A DNA stretch of 64,000 bases from contig CAKSZJ010000004.1 of assembly GCA_934525595.1 (NCBI GenBank), positions 62,001 to 126,000 on the forward strand, written 5' to 3'. Shown here in pieces: positions 9,495 through 22,834 of this stretch. The position numbers and the translations under genes are program-made. The first letter of the stretch is position 1. Each line of letters begins with the position of its first letter. The stretch comes from an uncultured Chiayiivirga sp. Its GTDB lineage: Bacteria > Pseudomonadota > Gammaproteobacteria > Xanthomonadales > Xanthomonadaceae. The notes beneath the pieces are model-generated. The model was not told the DNA's origin. It saw nothing but the letters and a program-made list of their open reading frames with translations, and ran no database searches.

Positions 9495-10829
9495 ATGTTT
9501 GCCGCCTGGCCGCTGTGCCTTTCCCACCTTGAATCCGAACTGCCGCCCGAGGACTTCATCACCTGGCTCAAGCCGCTGCAGGCCAATGCGTCCGAATCCG
9601 GAAACGACCTGATCCTCTATGCACCCAACGCGTTTGTCGTGGAAACGGTGCGCGAGCGCTACCTGCCACGAATTCTCGAACTGCTCCGCCTCGTGTCCGG
9701 ACAGGAAACCGCCGCAGCGCGGATCGAGGTGGGCAGCCTGGCGCGCACCGATTCTCCCGCGCGCGGCACGCGCTCCAGGAGCCGCGCGGCCGCACCCGAG
9801 GAGGATTTCGCCACCCAGCTGGTTTCCTCCTACACCTTCGACAACTTCGTCGAAGGACGCTCCAACCAGATCGCCAGATCCGCCGCCTGGCAGGTGGCGC
9901 AGAATCCCGGACAGGCCTACAACCCACTGCTGCTCTATGGCACCACCGGGCTGGGCAAGACCCATCTGATGCACGCAGCCGGCAACCTGATGCGCGCTAA
10001 CCGGCCGGGCATGAAAGTGCTGTATCTGCGTTCGGAACAGTTCTTTTCCGCGATGATGAAAGCGCTGCAGGAAAAGGCCATGGACCAGTTCAAGCGCCAG
10101 TTCCAGCGCGTGGACGCCCTGCTGCTCGATGACATCCAGTTCTTCGCCGGCAAGGACCGCACCCAGGAGGAGTTCTTCCACACCTTCAATGCGCTGTTCG
10201 ACGGCAAGCAGCAGATCATCCTGACCTGCGACCGCTATCCGCGCGAAGTGGAAGGCTTGGAGGCCCGGCTGAAATCGCGTCTGGCCTGGGGCCTGTCGGT
10301 GTCGATCGAACCCCCCGACTTCGAGACCCGTGCAGCCATCCTGATGAGCAAGGCCCGTGCACGCGGGGTCGCGCTTCCCGACGATGTGGCCTACCTCATC
10401 GCCAAGAACATAGGCACCAACGTGCGCGACCTGGAAGGGGCGCTCAACACCCTCGTGGCGCGTGCCCACTTTGCCGGCGAATCCATCACCATCGCCTTCG
10501 CTCAGGAGGCTCTGCGCGACGTGGTGCGCGTCCACAAGCAGGCCATTTCGATCGGAAACATCCAGAAGATCGTGGCCGATTACTACCAGCTTCGCATCGC
10601 CGACCTCCTTTCCAAGCGTCGCACACGCACCCTGGCGCGGCCGCGCCAGGTCGCCATGGCGCTGGCCAAGGAACTGACCACCCACAGCCTTCCGGAAATC
10701 GGCGACGGGTTCGGTGGCCGCGACCACACCACCGTCCTGCACGCCTGCCGGCAAATCCGCAAACTGCTCGATACCGACGGGGTGTTGCGGGAGGACTGGG
10801 ACAAACTGTTCCGCAAGCTGACCGAGTGA
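9495..10829 (+). CDS. dnaA: Chromosomal replication initiator DnaA
   Basis: I start at ATG 9495 ([20 protein letters not shown]), which matches the usual family N-terminus; upstream in-frame ATG codons give an unlikely Arg-rich extension. The 444-residue protein has domain I with TWLKPLQ, a short linker, the AAA+ domain with Walker [10 protein letters not shown] and Walker [10 protein letters not shown], and the C-terminal DNA-binding domain with the signature [15 protein letters not shown]. It binds DnaA boxes and opens oriC to load the helicase. The cluster of boxes directly after its stop is the likely target. The 256-base gap between rpmH and dnaA holds the rpmH promoter and must hold the dnaA promoter, which I could not define. 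Confidence 0.98.
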   Translation: MFAAWPLCLSHLESELPPEDFITWLKPLQANASESGNDLILYAPNAFVVETVRERYLPRILELLRLVSGQETAAARIEVGSLARTDSPARGTRSRSRAAAPEEDFATQLVSSYTFDNFVEGRSNQIARSAAWQVAQNPGQAYNPLLLYGTTGLGKTHLMHAAGNLMRANRPGMKVLYLRSEQFFSAMMKALQEKAMDQFKRQFQRVDALLLDDIQFFAGKDRTQEEFFHTFNALFDGKQQIILTCDRYPREVEGLEARLKSRLAWGLSVSIEPPDFETRAAILMSKARARGVALPDDVAYLIAKNIGTNVRDLEGALNTLVARAHFAGESITIAFAQEALRDVVRVHKQAISIGNIQKIVADYYQLRIADLLSKRRTRTLARPRQVAMALAKELTTHSLPEIGDGFGGRDHTTVLHACRQIRKLLDTDGVLREDWDKLFRKLTE

Positions 10830-11077
10830 CGCCCACCGTCAACCCGGGCATCATGGCGTCCGTTGGAAACTGTCCGCAAGCTGTGGATATCCGTGGGAAA
10901 AAAAGGCCGCCGCGTTCTTGTCCACACTTGTCCACAGGCTTTCCGCCACACTCCTGAAGGTCAGAAAATAAGAAAAAACAGTTCAAAATCAAGATGTTGA
11001 TAGAACTAATCCCAATTTCAAGCGCGCCCACCACCACCTTTTCTTTTAAAGAACACAATCTGTTTGGGGACCGACGT
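10830..11077. other. Probable replication origin oriC
   Basis: The dnaA-dnaN gap has DnaA boxes at 10882-10890 (on the minus strand), 10918-10926 and 10928-10936. They are followed by a markedly AT-rich run from about 10955 to 11060, in contrast to the GC-rich surroundings. Box cluster plus adjacent unwinding element between dnaA and dnaN is the standard gammaproteobacterial (non-enteric) origin layout. It also contains the leader of dnaN. Exact limits are not known. Confidence 0.85.
10882..10936. promoter_or_regulatory. Cluster of three DnaA boxes
   Basis: ATATCCACA is read on the minus strand at 10890-10882. TTGTCCACA occurs twice in tandem on the plus strand at 10918 and 10928, ten bases apart, about one helix turn. 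The consensus is TTATNCACA; each copy differs by one base, and TTGTCCACA is a common form in GC-rich genomes. Confidence 0.85.
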
Positions 11078-12181
11078 ATGCGATTCGCCATCCAACGCGA
11101 AGTTCTTCTGAAGCCGCTCCAGCAAGTCGTCAACGTCGTCGAGCGCCGACAGCTCATGCCCGTGCTGGGCAACCTGCTGGTCGTCGTCGATGCGGACGGA
11201 CTGTCACTCACCGGTTCCGATTCCGAGGTCGAGATGGTTGCCCGTGCCACGCTGGATGCAGACAGCGATCCGGGCGAAACCACGGTTCCGGCGCGCAAGC
11301 TGTTCGACATCGCCCGCGCCCTGCCCGATGGCAGCCTGATGAAGTTCACGCTTTCCGGAGACCGCATGGCCGTCCAGGCGGGCCGCAGCCGGTTCACCCT
11401 GTCCACGCTGCCGGCGCGCGATTTCCCTTCGACGGAAAGCCTGGAGGTCGTGGAAACGGTTTCCCTCTCCGAAGGCAGCTTGCGGGAACTGATCGAACGC
11501 ACCGCTTTCGCCATGGCGCAACAGGACGTTCGGTTCTATCTCAACGGCCTGCTTTTCGACCTGCGCGAAGATCTGCTGCGCTGCGTAGCCACCGACGGCC
11601 ACCGCCTGGCGCTGTGCGAAGCGCCGCTTGAAAAAGGCGTCAACGCCCGCCGCCAGATCATCCTGCCGCGCAAGGGCGTGCTGGAGCTGCAGCGACTGCT
11701 GGAAGGCGGAGACCGGCCCATCACACTCGAAGTCGGCCGCAATCACCTGCGCGTCAGGCGCGAAGACGTGACCTTCACCTCCAAACTCATCGACGGGCGA
11801 TTCCCGGACTACGAGGCGGTGATTCCGATCGGCGCAGACAAGGAAGCCCGGATCGAACGCGAAGCGCTGAAGGCGGCGCTGCAGCGTGCGGCCATCCTGT
11901 CCAACGAGAAGTACCGTGGGGTTCGCATCGAATTCACCCCGGGTCAGCTCAAACTCGTGGCGCACAATCCCGAGCAGGAGGAAGCGGTCGAGGAAGTCGA
12001 GGCGAAAAGCAGCGTGGACAACATCGCCATCGGCTTCAACGTCGTATACCTGCTGGATGCGCTCAACGCGCTGCGCGGCGAAGAGGTGAGCCTCAGCCTG
12101 CGGGATGCGAACTCCAGCGCGCTGGTGCGCGAAGGCGACAGCGAACGGTGCCGGCACGTCGTAATGCCGCTGCGCATCTGA
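11078..12181 (+). CDS. dnaN: DNA polymerase III beta clamp
   Basis: Start at ATG 11078 (MRFAIQREVLLKPLQQV), preceded by GGGGA; the length of 367 residues equals the family norm (E. coli 366). Landmarks are RQLMPVLGNLLV, a middle domain with RQIILPRKGVLELQRLL, and the C-terminal end RHVVMPLRI, which forms the conserved M-P-[ML]-R-[IL] tail lining the partner-binding pocket. It is the sliding clamp that tethers the replicative polymerase and other DNA enzymes. It follows oriC, and recF begins 97 bases after its stop. Confidence 0.98.
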   Translation: MRFAIQREVLLKPLQQVVNVVERRQLMPVLGNLLVVVDADGLSLTGSDSEVEMVARATLDADSDPGETTVPARKLFDIARALPDGSLMKFTLSGDRMAVQAGRSRFTLSTLPARDFPSTESLEVVETVSLSEGSLRELIERTAFAMAQQDVRFYLNGLLFDLREDLLRCVATDGHRLALCEAPLEKGVNARRQIILPRKGVLELQRLLEGGDRPITLEVGRNHLRVRREDVTFTSKLIDGRFPDYEAVIPIGADKEARIEREALKAALQRAAILSNEKYRGVRIEFTPGQLKLVAHNPEQEEAVEEVEAKSSVDNIAIGFNVVYLLDALNALRGEEVSLSLRDANSSALVREGDSERCRHVVMPLRI

Positions 12182-12278
12182 CCCGCCGATACGCGGTGCC
12201 TACGGGCGCACGCTGGCGGCCTGCGGGACGTTCGCATTCGAACGGGTTGCCGCGTACAGACGGAACGGCGGGAATCGC

Positions 12279-15876
<3,598 letters not shown>

Positions 15877-15891
15877 GCGTAGCCTTTCGCC

Positions 15892-17469
15892 ATGAAGAAA
15901 ATGCAGCTGTACCTCCTTGCCGCCTTCATCGCGATCGCCGGCATTTCTGCGATCGTCTACAAGTGGAAGGTTCTGAACTTCCCGCTCCAGCCGGCGACCG
16001 AGGTCGAGGTCTGGTCGGTGCAGGCGCGCGTGGAGTTTTCGCCGCGCCGCGCCGCCAACAAGGTCAACCTGGTGCTGCCGACCGATCCACCCGGATTCAC
16101 CATTCTCGACGAGCGCTTCATCGCGCGCGGCTACTCGCTGCTGGAGGAGACCCGCCGCGGCGAACGCGAGGCGCAGTGGACCATCCGCCGGGCCAGCGGA
16201 AAGCAGGTTCTCTACTACCGCGCCACCGTGGTGCGCGGTCAGGGCGCGCACCCCGCGTTCGACGATCCGCCCAAGGTCGGTCCCGTGCCCGAGCTGGAAG
16301 AGCCCTACGCCACCGCTGCGCAGACCCTGCTGGGCCAGGTCCGGGAAGGCTCGGCCGACATCGTGACCTTCGCCCAGGAGCTGGTGCGACGCTTCGGTGC
16401 CGACAACGCGAGCCAGGAGATCGCCCTGCTTTCCGAGCGCCTGCAGAATCCCACCGAACGCGCGCAGTTCCTCACCCAGCTCCTGAGCACGCGCCATATT
16501 CCCGCCCGGGTCATTTACGGATTCACCCTGGACGAAACCCACCGCGACGAGGCGATGCTGCCGTGGCTGCAGGTCCACAACGGGGTGCGCTGGGCCACCA
16601 TCGATCCGCGCACCGCGGCGGAAGGCTGGCCACGCGACCTGTTCCTGTGGTCGCGCGGCGGGCCGGACATCCTGGCCGTCGAGGAAACGCCCCTGGCGCG
16701 GGTGAGCTACACGGTGTCGCGCAATCTTGCCGACGCGATGGCGGTGGCCGAGCGGCGTCTGGAAGTGCAGAACGCCAACCTGGTCAACTATTCGTTGCTC
16801 AGCCTGCCGCTGCAGGCGCAGGAGGTCTATCGCACCCTCCTGCTGGTGCCGATCGGCGCCTTCATCATGCTGATCCTGCGCAATCTGATCGGCGTGAAGA
16901 CCTATGGCACCTTCATGCCGGTGCTGATCGCGCTGGCGTTCCGTGAGACCGCGCTGGTCGCCGGCGTGGTGTTGTTCGTGGTGGTGATCGGTTCGGGTCT
17001 GCTGGTGCGCTTCTACATGGAGCGATTGCGCCTTCTTTTGGTGCCGCGCCTGACCGCGATCCTGATCCTCGTGGTGTTGCTGATGGCCGCGGTGTCGGTG
17101 GTCTCCAACCGGCTGGGGGTCGAGGTTGGGCTGTCGGTGGCGTTGTTCCCCATGGTGATCATGGCCATGACCATTGAGCGCATTTCCATCGCCTGGGACG
17201 AGCGTGGCGGCGGTCCGGCGCTGCGCGAGGCGGTGGGTACCCTGCTGGTGGCCGCGCTGGCCTATCTGGTGATGAGCTGGGATCCGATCGAGCATTTCGT
17301 CTTTGTCTTCCCCGAGGCGCTCCTGGTGCTGTTCGCGCTGACCCTGGTGCTGGGGCGCTACTCCGGCTATCGGCTCTCCGAGCTGTTCCGCTTCCGCAAC
17401 CTGGCGCGCGAGTCGGAGCAGCCGCGCGATCCGCCGCCACCGGCGGATACCGGCGCCGTCACGGGCTGA
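15892..17469 (+). CDS. Inactive transglutaminase fused to 7 membrane helices
   Basis: A 525-residue protein. An N-terminal membrane anchor (LYLLAAFIAIAGISAIVY) is followed by an extracytoplasmic domain of about 280 residues. This domain ends in a transglutaminase-like fold (TRHIPARVIYGFTLDE ... LPWLQVHNGVRWATIDPRT): the His and Asp positions can be seen, but the catalytic Cys is not. Then come about seven hydrophobic helices (from LLLVPIGAFIMLILRNLIG to EALLVLFALTLVLGRYSGY). This is the 7TM_transglut architecture. It starts 15 bases after gyrB and 3 bases before an ATP-grasp ligase, the usual partner. The inferred role is a membrane receptor or transporter for a peptide-like compound made or modified by the ligase. 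The product has no established substrate that I can name. Confidence 0.85.
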   Translation: MKKMQLYLLAAFIAIAGISAIVYKWKVLNFPLQPATEVEVWSVQARVEFSPRRAANKVNLVLPTDPPGFTILDERFIARGYSLLEETRRGEREAQWTIRRASGKQVLYYRATVVRGQGAHPAFDDPPKVGPVPELEEPYATAAQTLLGQVREGSADIVTFAQELVRRFGADNASQEIALLSERLQNPTERAQFLTQLLSTRHIPARVIYGFTLDETHRDEAMLPWLQVHNGVRWATIDPRTAAEGWPRDLFLWSRGGPDILAVEETPLARVSYTVSRNLADAMAVAERRLEVQNANLVNYSLLSLPLQAQEVYRTLLLVPIGAFIMLILRNLIGVKTYGTFMPVLIALAFRETALVAGVVLFVVVIGSGLLVRFYMERLRLLLVPRLTAILILVVLLMAAVSVVSNRLGVEVGLSVALFPMVIMAMTIERISIAWDERGGGPALREAVGTLLVAALAYLVMSWDPIEHFVFVFPEALLVLFALTLVLGRYSGYRLSELFRFRNLARESEQPRDPPPPADTGAVTG

Positions 17470-17472
17470 ACC

Positions 17473-18438
17473 ATGTACGGCCTCCTTCGCACCGCCCGCC
17501 GCCTGCGCGAGATCGGACTGATCGGCATTGGCGAGCGCAACGCCAACTACGTGCTGCGCTACAACCAGCGCAAGTTCTACCCGCGCGTGGACGACAAGCT
17601 CATCACCAAGCAGCTTGCGATCCAGGCCGGCCTGCCGGTGCCCGAGCTCTACGCCGTGGTGCGGGCCGAGCACGAGATCGCCCAGCTGCACGACACGCTC
17701 GCCGCGCGCGAGCAGTTCGTGGTGAAGCCGGCGCACGGCTCAGGCGGTGACGGAATCCTCGTCATCAGCGGCCGGCGCGGAGAAAAATACCGGCGCTCCA
17801 ATGGTCAGCTCATGGCGCGCGAGGAGTTCGGTCACCACCTTTCCAACGGTCTCTCGGGGCTGTTTTCGCTCGGTGGGCAGCCCGACCACCTGCTCGTCGA
17901 GTACTGCGTCCAGTTCGATCCGATCTTCGATCAGGTGAGTTTCCGCGGCGTGCCCGATGTCCGCATCATCGTGTTCCTGGGCTATCCGGTGATGGCGATG
18001 ATCCGCCTGCCCACGCGCATGTCCGACGGCAAGGCCAACCTGCACCAGGGCGCCATCGGGGTCGGCATAGACATCCCTACCGGCATCACCCGGCGCGGCG
18101 TCTGGGGCACCGAGATCGTGCGCGAGCACCCCGACACCGAGCACAGCATCGTCGGGCTGCGTATCCCGCATTGGGATGAACTGCTCGAAATGGCGTCGCG
18201 TTGCCATGAGCTCTCCGGGCTGGGCTATATCGGCGTCGATTTCGTGCTGGACCGCAACCTCGGCCCCATGATCCTGGAGCTCAATGCGCGCCCGGGCCTG
18301 GCCATCCAGATCGCCAATGGCAACGGTCTCGGCCACCGCCTGGCCAAGGTCGAGGCGCTGGTCGAGAGCGGCGGATTGTCAAAGGATCCGCGCGAGCGGA
18401 TCGAATTCGCGCGGCGGAATTTCCCCACCCTGGGCTGA
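17473..18438 (+). CDS. ATP-grasp amidoligase, alpha-L-glutamate ligase-like
   Basis: A 321-residue ATP-grasp enzyme of the RimK-related type: FVVKPAHGSGGDGILVI (nucleotide-binding Lys and Gly-rich loop), HLLVEYCVQ, DVRIIVFLGYPVMAMIRLPT, and the metal-binding end YIGVDFVLDRNLGPMILELNARPG with Glu269 and Asn271. Such enzymes join an amino acid to a carboxylate using ATP. The family is almost always next to the 7TM inactive-transglutaminase gene, as here (3-base gap), and often has a retropepsin-like protease as third member, which I do not see nearby. It is cytoplasmic by lack of a signal. It is not the ribosomal-protein S6 ligase itself: the N-terminus and the context differ. Confidence 0.88.
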   Translation: MYGLLRTARRLREIGLIGIGERNANYVLRYNQRKFYPRVDDKLITKQLAIQAGLPVPELYAVVRAEHEIAQLHDTLAAREQFVVKPAHGSGGDGILVISGRRGEKYRRSNGQLMAREEFGHHLSNGLSGLFSLGGQPDHLLVEYCVQFDPIFDQVSFRGVPDVRIIVFLGYPVMAMIRLPTRMSDGKANLHQGAIGVGIDIPTGITRRGVWGTEIVREHPDTEHSIVGLRIPHWDELLEMASRCHELSGLGYIGVDFVLDRNLGPMILELNARPGLAIQIANGNGLGHRLAKVEALVESGGLSKDPRERIEFARRNFPTLG

Positions 18439-18512
18439 CGGATACCCGGCGCAGCTGCACGCCGGCGGCATGCGCCGTATGATCCAGCCCTTCAATGCCG
18501 GAGGACTTCGCG

Positions 18513-19325
18513 ATGTCATGGCGTCTCGTTCTGGCGGGCCTCGGCCTGCTCCTGCTCACCGCCGCCTGCGCCACCTCGCCCACCGGGCGCCGGCAGCTCC
18601 TGATGGTGTCCGATGCGGACGTCAACAGCATGGGGCTGGCCACCTTCCAGCAGATGAAGGCGACCGACAAGCTTTCGACCGATGCGCGCAAGGCGGAAAC
18701 GGTTTCCTGCATCGTCAAGCGGCTGATCGCGCAGCTTCCCCAGAACTGGCAGTCGCTGGACTGGGAAACCCAGGTCTTCGCGATCGACTCGGCCAACGCC
18801 TTCGCCCTGCCGGGCGGCAAGGTCGGCATCAACACCGGCCTGTTCAAGGTGGCGACCAACCAGGATCAGCTTGCCGCCGTGATCGGCCACGAAATCGGCC
18901 ACGTCATCGCCCGCCACTCGGCCGAACGCCTCTCCCAGAGCGTGCTGACCGAGGCCGGCATGGGACTGGTCGGCGCCTACGCCGGGCGAAACGCCTCGCC
19001 CGATCAGGTCAAGCAGCTCGTCGCCCTGCTCGGCGCGGGCACCCAGGTGGGCGTGCTTCTGCCCTATTCACGCCTGCACGAGAGTGAGGCGGACCGCATC
19101 GGCCAGGAGCTGATGGCCAAGGCCGGGTTCGATCCGCGCGAAGCGGCGGCCCTGTGGGAGAACATGATCCGCGCCAGCAGCGCGTCGGGAGGCCAGGCGC
19201 CGCCGCGGCTCCTGTCGACCCATCCGGACTCGGCGGCGCGCGCCAGCGCCCTTGCGCAGGCGGCTCCTGCGCTCATGCCGGCCTACGAGGCCGCGCGCCG
19301 CGCCGGCGTGGCGCGATGCCAATAG
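18513..19325 (+). CDS. M48 family metalloprotease lipoprotein
   Basis: The start is decided by GGAGG at 18500-18504, eight bases ahead of ATG 18513 (MSWRLVLAG); an ATG at 18495 would overlap that site. The 270-residue product has a lipoprotein signal ending LTAACATSPTGRRQL. The zinc motif is HEIGHVIARHSAER, and a downstream ESEADRIGQELMAKAGFDP supplies the third ligand (Glu). This matches the LoiP/YggG-like group of M48 periplasmic proteases, which degrade misfolded envelope proteins. It follows the amidoligase pair by 74 bases on the same strand and could be co-expressed with it. Confidence 0.9.
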   Translation: MSWRLVLAGLGLLLLTAACATSPTGRRQLLMVSDADVNSMGLATFQQMKATDKLSTDARKAETVSCIVKRLIAQLPQNWQSLDWETQVFAIDSANAFALPGGKVGINTGLFKVATNQDQLAAVIGHEIGHVIARHSAERLSQSVLTEAGMGLVGAYAGRNASPDQVKQLVALLGAGTQVGVLLPYSRLHESEADRIGQELMAKAGFDPREAAALWENMIRASSASGGQAPPRLLSTHPDSAARASALAQAAPALMPAYEAARRAGVARCQ

Positions 19326-19448
19326 TGCCAACTTGTCCCGCAATTGCGATCTCTGTACGGTTGAGCCCGGCAGCGGTTTGCCAGTAGGCTTCGGCGCTCG
19401 CTCCGAGACGACACCCCCGCTAACGTCTCATCCCCGGACAAAACGGCC

Positions 19449-20720
19449 ATGAACCTGACATCCCTGATCAAGACGCTTTTCCTCATCCTGGCGCTCAGCC
19501 TTGTCGCGGCCGCCCCCGCGGATGCGCAGCGCAACAAGCGCGGGCAGCAGGCGGCCAAGAAGGAACAGCTCTTCCCGAACGCGACGCGCACCGAGCCTGT
19601 CGTCAAGGCGTCCCCGCGCATGCAGCGCGACATGGACAAGCTGATGAAGGCCTACGACGCCGAAAAGTTCGGTGACGTGGTCGAGGTGGGCGAGGCCATC
19701 GTCGGCAACAAGGCCGCCGGCGCCTACGAGAAGTCCTGGGCCTACCAGATGATGGGCATCGCCAAGGCCGAGCTCGACGACTACCCGGGCGCCATCGAGG
19801 CCTACAAGAAGTCGCTCGAGGCCAACGGCCTGGACAACAACGCGCACTACCAGATCATGCTTCAGCTCGGTCAGCTGCAATATCAGGACGACAAGTTCGA
19901 CGATGCCCTGGCCACCCTGGATCGCATGCTCACCGAGACGCGCAAGGAAGATCCCCAGACCCTGGCCCTCAAGGGCGGCATCCTGTACCAGACCGAGCGC
20001 TACGACGAAGCGGCCACGGTGCTCAAGCGCGCCATCGAACTGAGTGACAAAACCCACGACAACTGGGTGCAGATGCTGCTGGCCTCCTACATCAACGCCG
20101 AGAAGTTCGACCAGGCGACGGCGCTGGGTGAGGATCTGCTGGCCAAGAACCCCGATGACGCCCGTTTGCTGTTCAACGTCGCCACCATGTACGCGCAGAA
20201 CGACCAGTACGAAAAGGCCACCGCCCTGCTGGAAACCGGCCGCGGTCGCGGGATGCTCGACGAACGCGGCTACCGCCAGCTCTACGCGCTGTACTCCAAC
20301 ATGGAGGGGAACGAAGGCAAGGCCGTGACCGTCATCAATGACGGGCTCGACAAGGGTCTGCTGAAGCCCAGCGCGGAGGTCTACACGGCGCTGGGTCAGG
20401 CCTATTACTTCACCGACCAGATCCCCCAGGCCATCGATGCCTACCAGAAGGGCGTTCCGCTGGCCACGGACGGAGAGATGGCGCTCAACCTGTCGCGCCT
20501 CTTGAGCAATGAGGAGCGTTACGCAGAATCGAAGAAGATGGCGCAGGATGCGCTGGCCAAGGGCCTGCGCCGTCCGGGCGACGCCTGGGTGATCATCGGA
20601 CGGGCCGAGCACGGCCTGGGCAACCGCGCCGGCCTCATCGCGGCCTACCGCGAAGCCGCGAAGTACCCGGAGACCAAGCAGACCGCTGAAGAGTGGCTTA
20701 AGAAGAACGCAGGCCGTTAA
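19449..20720 (+). CDS. Secreted TPR protein of the TonB system
   Basis: A 423-residue protein with a signal peptide (LIKTLFLILALSLVAAAPADAQ) and about nine TPR-like units, for example YEKSWAYQMMGIAKAELDDY and PEDPQ-like linkers through the chain, ending KKNAGR. It is periplasmic by inference. It precedes tonB-exbB-exbD-exbD by 117 bases on the same strand. TPR proteins are known in some TonB clusters (for example Vibrio TonB2 systems), so a role as scaffold or modulator of the TonB motor is reasonable but not shown. The gap before tonB contains a TATAAG hexamer at 20746 and could hold a separate promoter. Confidence 0.8.
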   Translation: MNLTSLIKTLFLILALSLVAAAPADAQRNKRGQQAAKKEQLFPNATRTEPVVKASPRMQRDMDKLMKAYDAEKFGDVVEVGEAIVGNKAAGAYEKSWAYQMMGIAKAELDDYPGAIEAYKKSLEANGLDNNAHYQIMLQLGQLQYQDDKFDDALATLDRMLTETRKEDPQTLALKGGILYQTERYDEAATVLKRAIELSDKTHDNWVQMLLASYINAEKFDQATALGEDLLAKNPDDARLLFNVATMYAQNDQYEKATALLETGRGRGMLDERGYRQLYALYSNMEGNEGKAVTVINDGLDKGLLKPSAEVYTALGQAYYFTDQIPQAIDAYQKGVPLATDGEMALNLSRLLSNEERYAESKKMAQDALAKGLRRPGDAWVIIGRAEHGLGNRAGLIAAYREAAKYPETKQTAEEWLKKNAGR

Positions 20721-20837
20721 CCGTAGGCACAGCTAGCCTGCTTGGTATAAGCTAGACCATTCCCGTCGCAGGTTGCCCCGATCCACCGGTCAGGGCGCCG
20801 CAGCGGGCGACAGAACCCCCTAGGTTTCAAGTCACGC

Positions 20838-21509
<672 letters not shown>

Positions 21510-21524
21510 GAAGGGACAGGCGTT

Positions 21525-22349
21525 ATGCAACAAGATGCAGCTTCCACCTCGCCGGCAGACCAGACCGCGGCTTCTGCTGTCAACTCCGCCGCGCAGGCGC
21601 CCGGATTTGCCGGCGCATCGGATGCCGATGCGCTGTCGCAGATGGGCTTTTCCCATCTCTTCCAGGAGATGACCGCCAAACCCGGCGAATTCGCGGTGTC
21701 ATGGGTGGTGCTCATCACCCTGGTCGTCATGTCGGTCGGGTCCTGGTACTACACCATCGTCAATTTCCTGAAGAACAGCGTGGTGCGCGCCCGCGCCGAG
21801 CGCGTGATCCGCACCTTCTGGGACACGCCCAATCCGGCCGAAGCCATCCGCCTGATGGAAGAGCAGCCCAAGAAGGAGCCGTTCTCCAAGATTGCTCTGG
21901 AGGCCGCGCAGGCGGCGCTGCACCACCAGCGCAGCGAAGGCAGCCGTCTGGCCGAATCGCTGAGCCGCTCGGAGTTCATCGATCGCGCCCTGCGGCAGGC
22001 TGTGACCCGGGAAAGCGCCCGCTTGGAAAGCGGCCAGACCTGGCTCGCCACCTCCGGTTCCACCGCGCCGTTCGTCGGCCTGCTGGGCACGGTGTGGGGC
22101 ATCTACGGCGCACTGATCCGCATCGGTGCCACCGGCCAGGCGTCGATCGACGCCGTTGCCGGTCCGGTGGGTGAAGCGCTGATCATGACCGCGCTGGGTC
22201 TGTTCGTCGCCATTCCGGCGGTGATTGCGTTCAACGCCTTCGTCCGGGTCAACAGCCAGACGAATGCGCGCTTCGACGCCTTCGCGCATGACCTGCACGA
22301 CTTCTTCGCCACCGGCGCGCGCGTGGGCGATTCCGCGCCCAAGCGCTGA
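21525..22349 (+). CDS. exbB: MotA/TolQ/ExbB proton channel protein
   Basis: A 274-residue protein with an N-terminal extracytoplasmic stretch, a first helix (SWVVLITLVVMSVGSWYY), a long cytoplasmic loop, and two further helices in the conserved block GSTAPFVGLLGTVWGIYGALIRIG and EALIMTALGLFVAIPAVIAFNAFVR, diagnostic of ExbB/TolQ. It forms a pentameric ring around ExbD and uses the proton gradient to move TonB. A good ribosome site (AAGAAGGGAC) precedes it. The context with tonB and two exbD genes supports ExbB rather than TolQ. Confidence 0.95.
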   Translation: MQQDAASTSPADQTAASAVNSAAQAPGFAGASDADALSQMGFSHLFQEMTAKPGEFAVSWVVLITLVVMSVGSWYYTIVNFLKNSVVRARAERVIRTFWDTPNPAEAIRLMEEQPKKEPFSKIALEAAQAALHHQRSEGSRLAESLSRSEFIDRALRQAVTRESARLESGQTWLATSGSTAPFVGLLGTVWGIYGALIRIGATGQASIDAVAGPVGEALIMTALGLFVAIPAVIAFNAFVRVNSQTNARFDAFAHDLHDFFATGARVGDSAPKR

Positions 22350-22384
22350 TCGCGGCGAACCAGTGACAGGATGGAGCTGAAGAC

Positions 22385-22801
22385 ATGGGAATGAGCAGCG
22401 GCGGTGGCGGTGGCGGTGCGCCGATGGCGGAAATCAACGTCACGCCGCTCGTGGACGTGATGTTGGTGCTGTTGATCATCTTCATGATCACGGCCCCGCT
22501 GATGGCCCACAAGGTCCAGATCAAGCTGCCGGAAACCACGTTGGACGTGAAGCCGGAGGAGACCGGGCGTCCGATCACCCTGGCGATCAAGGAAGACGGC
22601 GAGGTGTTCTGGAACGACGAGCCTATCAGCCAGCAGATGCTGGAGTCGCAGCTTGCCCTGGAAGCCCAGAAGCAGCCGCAGCCGCGCATCGACATCCGCG
22701 CCGATCGGACCACCAAGTACCGTATCGTCCAGAACGTCGTGAAAACCGCCAAGAGCGTGGGCATCGCGAAGGTCGGCTTCGTGGCGACCAACGAGCACTG
22801 A
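22385..22801 (+). CDS. exbD: Biopolymer transporter ExbD, first copy
   Basis: A 138-residue protein: short Gly-rich cytoplasmic start, then AEINVTPLVDVMLVLLIIFMITAP, which is the single helix with the proton-carrying Asp in PLVDVML, and a periplasmic domain that ends VGIAKVGFVATNEH. It pairs with ExbB in the TonB motor. A second, different ExbD gene follows 33 bases later; the two proteins share the helix but diverge in the periplasmic part, so the ring could hold a mixed dimer. Confidence 0.95.
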   Translation: MGMSSGGGGGGAPMAEINVTPLVDVMLVLLIIFMITAPLMAHKVQIKLPETTLDVKPEETGRPITLAIKEDGEVFWNDEPISQQMLESQLALEAQKQPQPRIDIRADRTTKYRIVQNVVKTAKSVGIAKVGFVATNEH

Positions 22802-22834
22802 GCCCGGCGCGCAAAAGAGAGACAGGAATCCCCC

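Noticed and set aside
17473..18438. Ribosomal protein S6 modification enzyme RimK
   Set aside because: The protein has the ATP-grasp core but the N-terminus and the pairing with a 7TM inactive transglutaminase point to the RimK-related amidoligase group.
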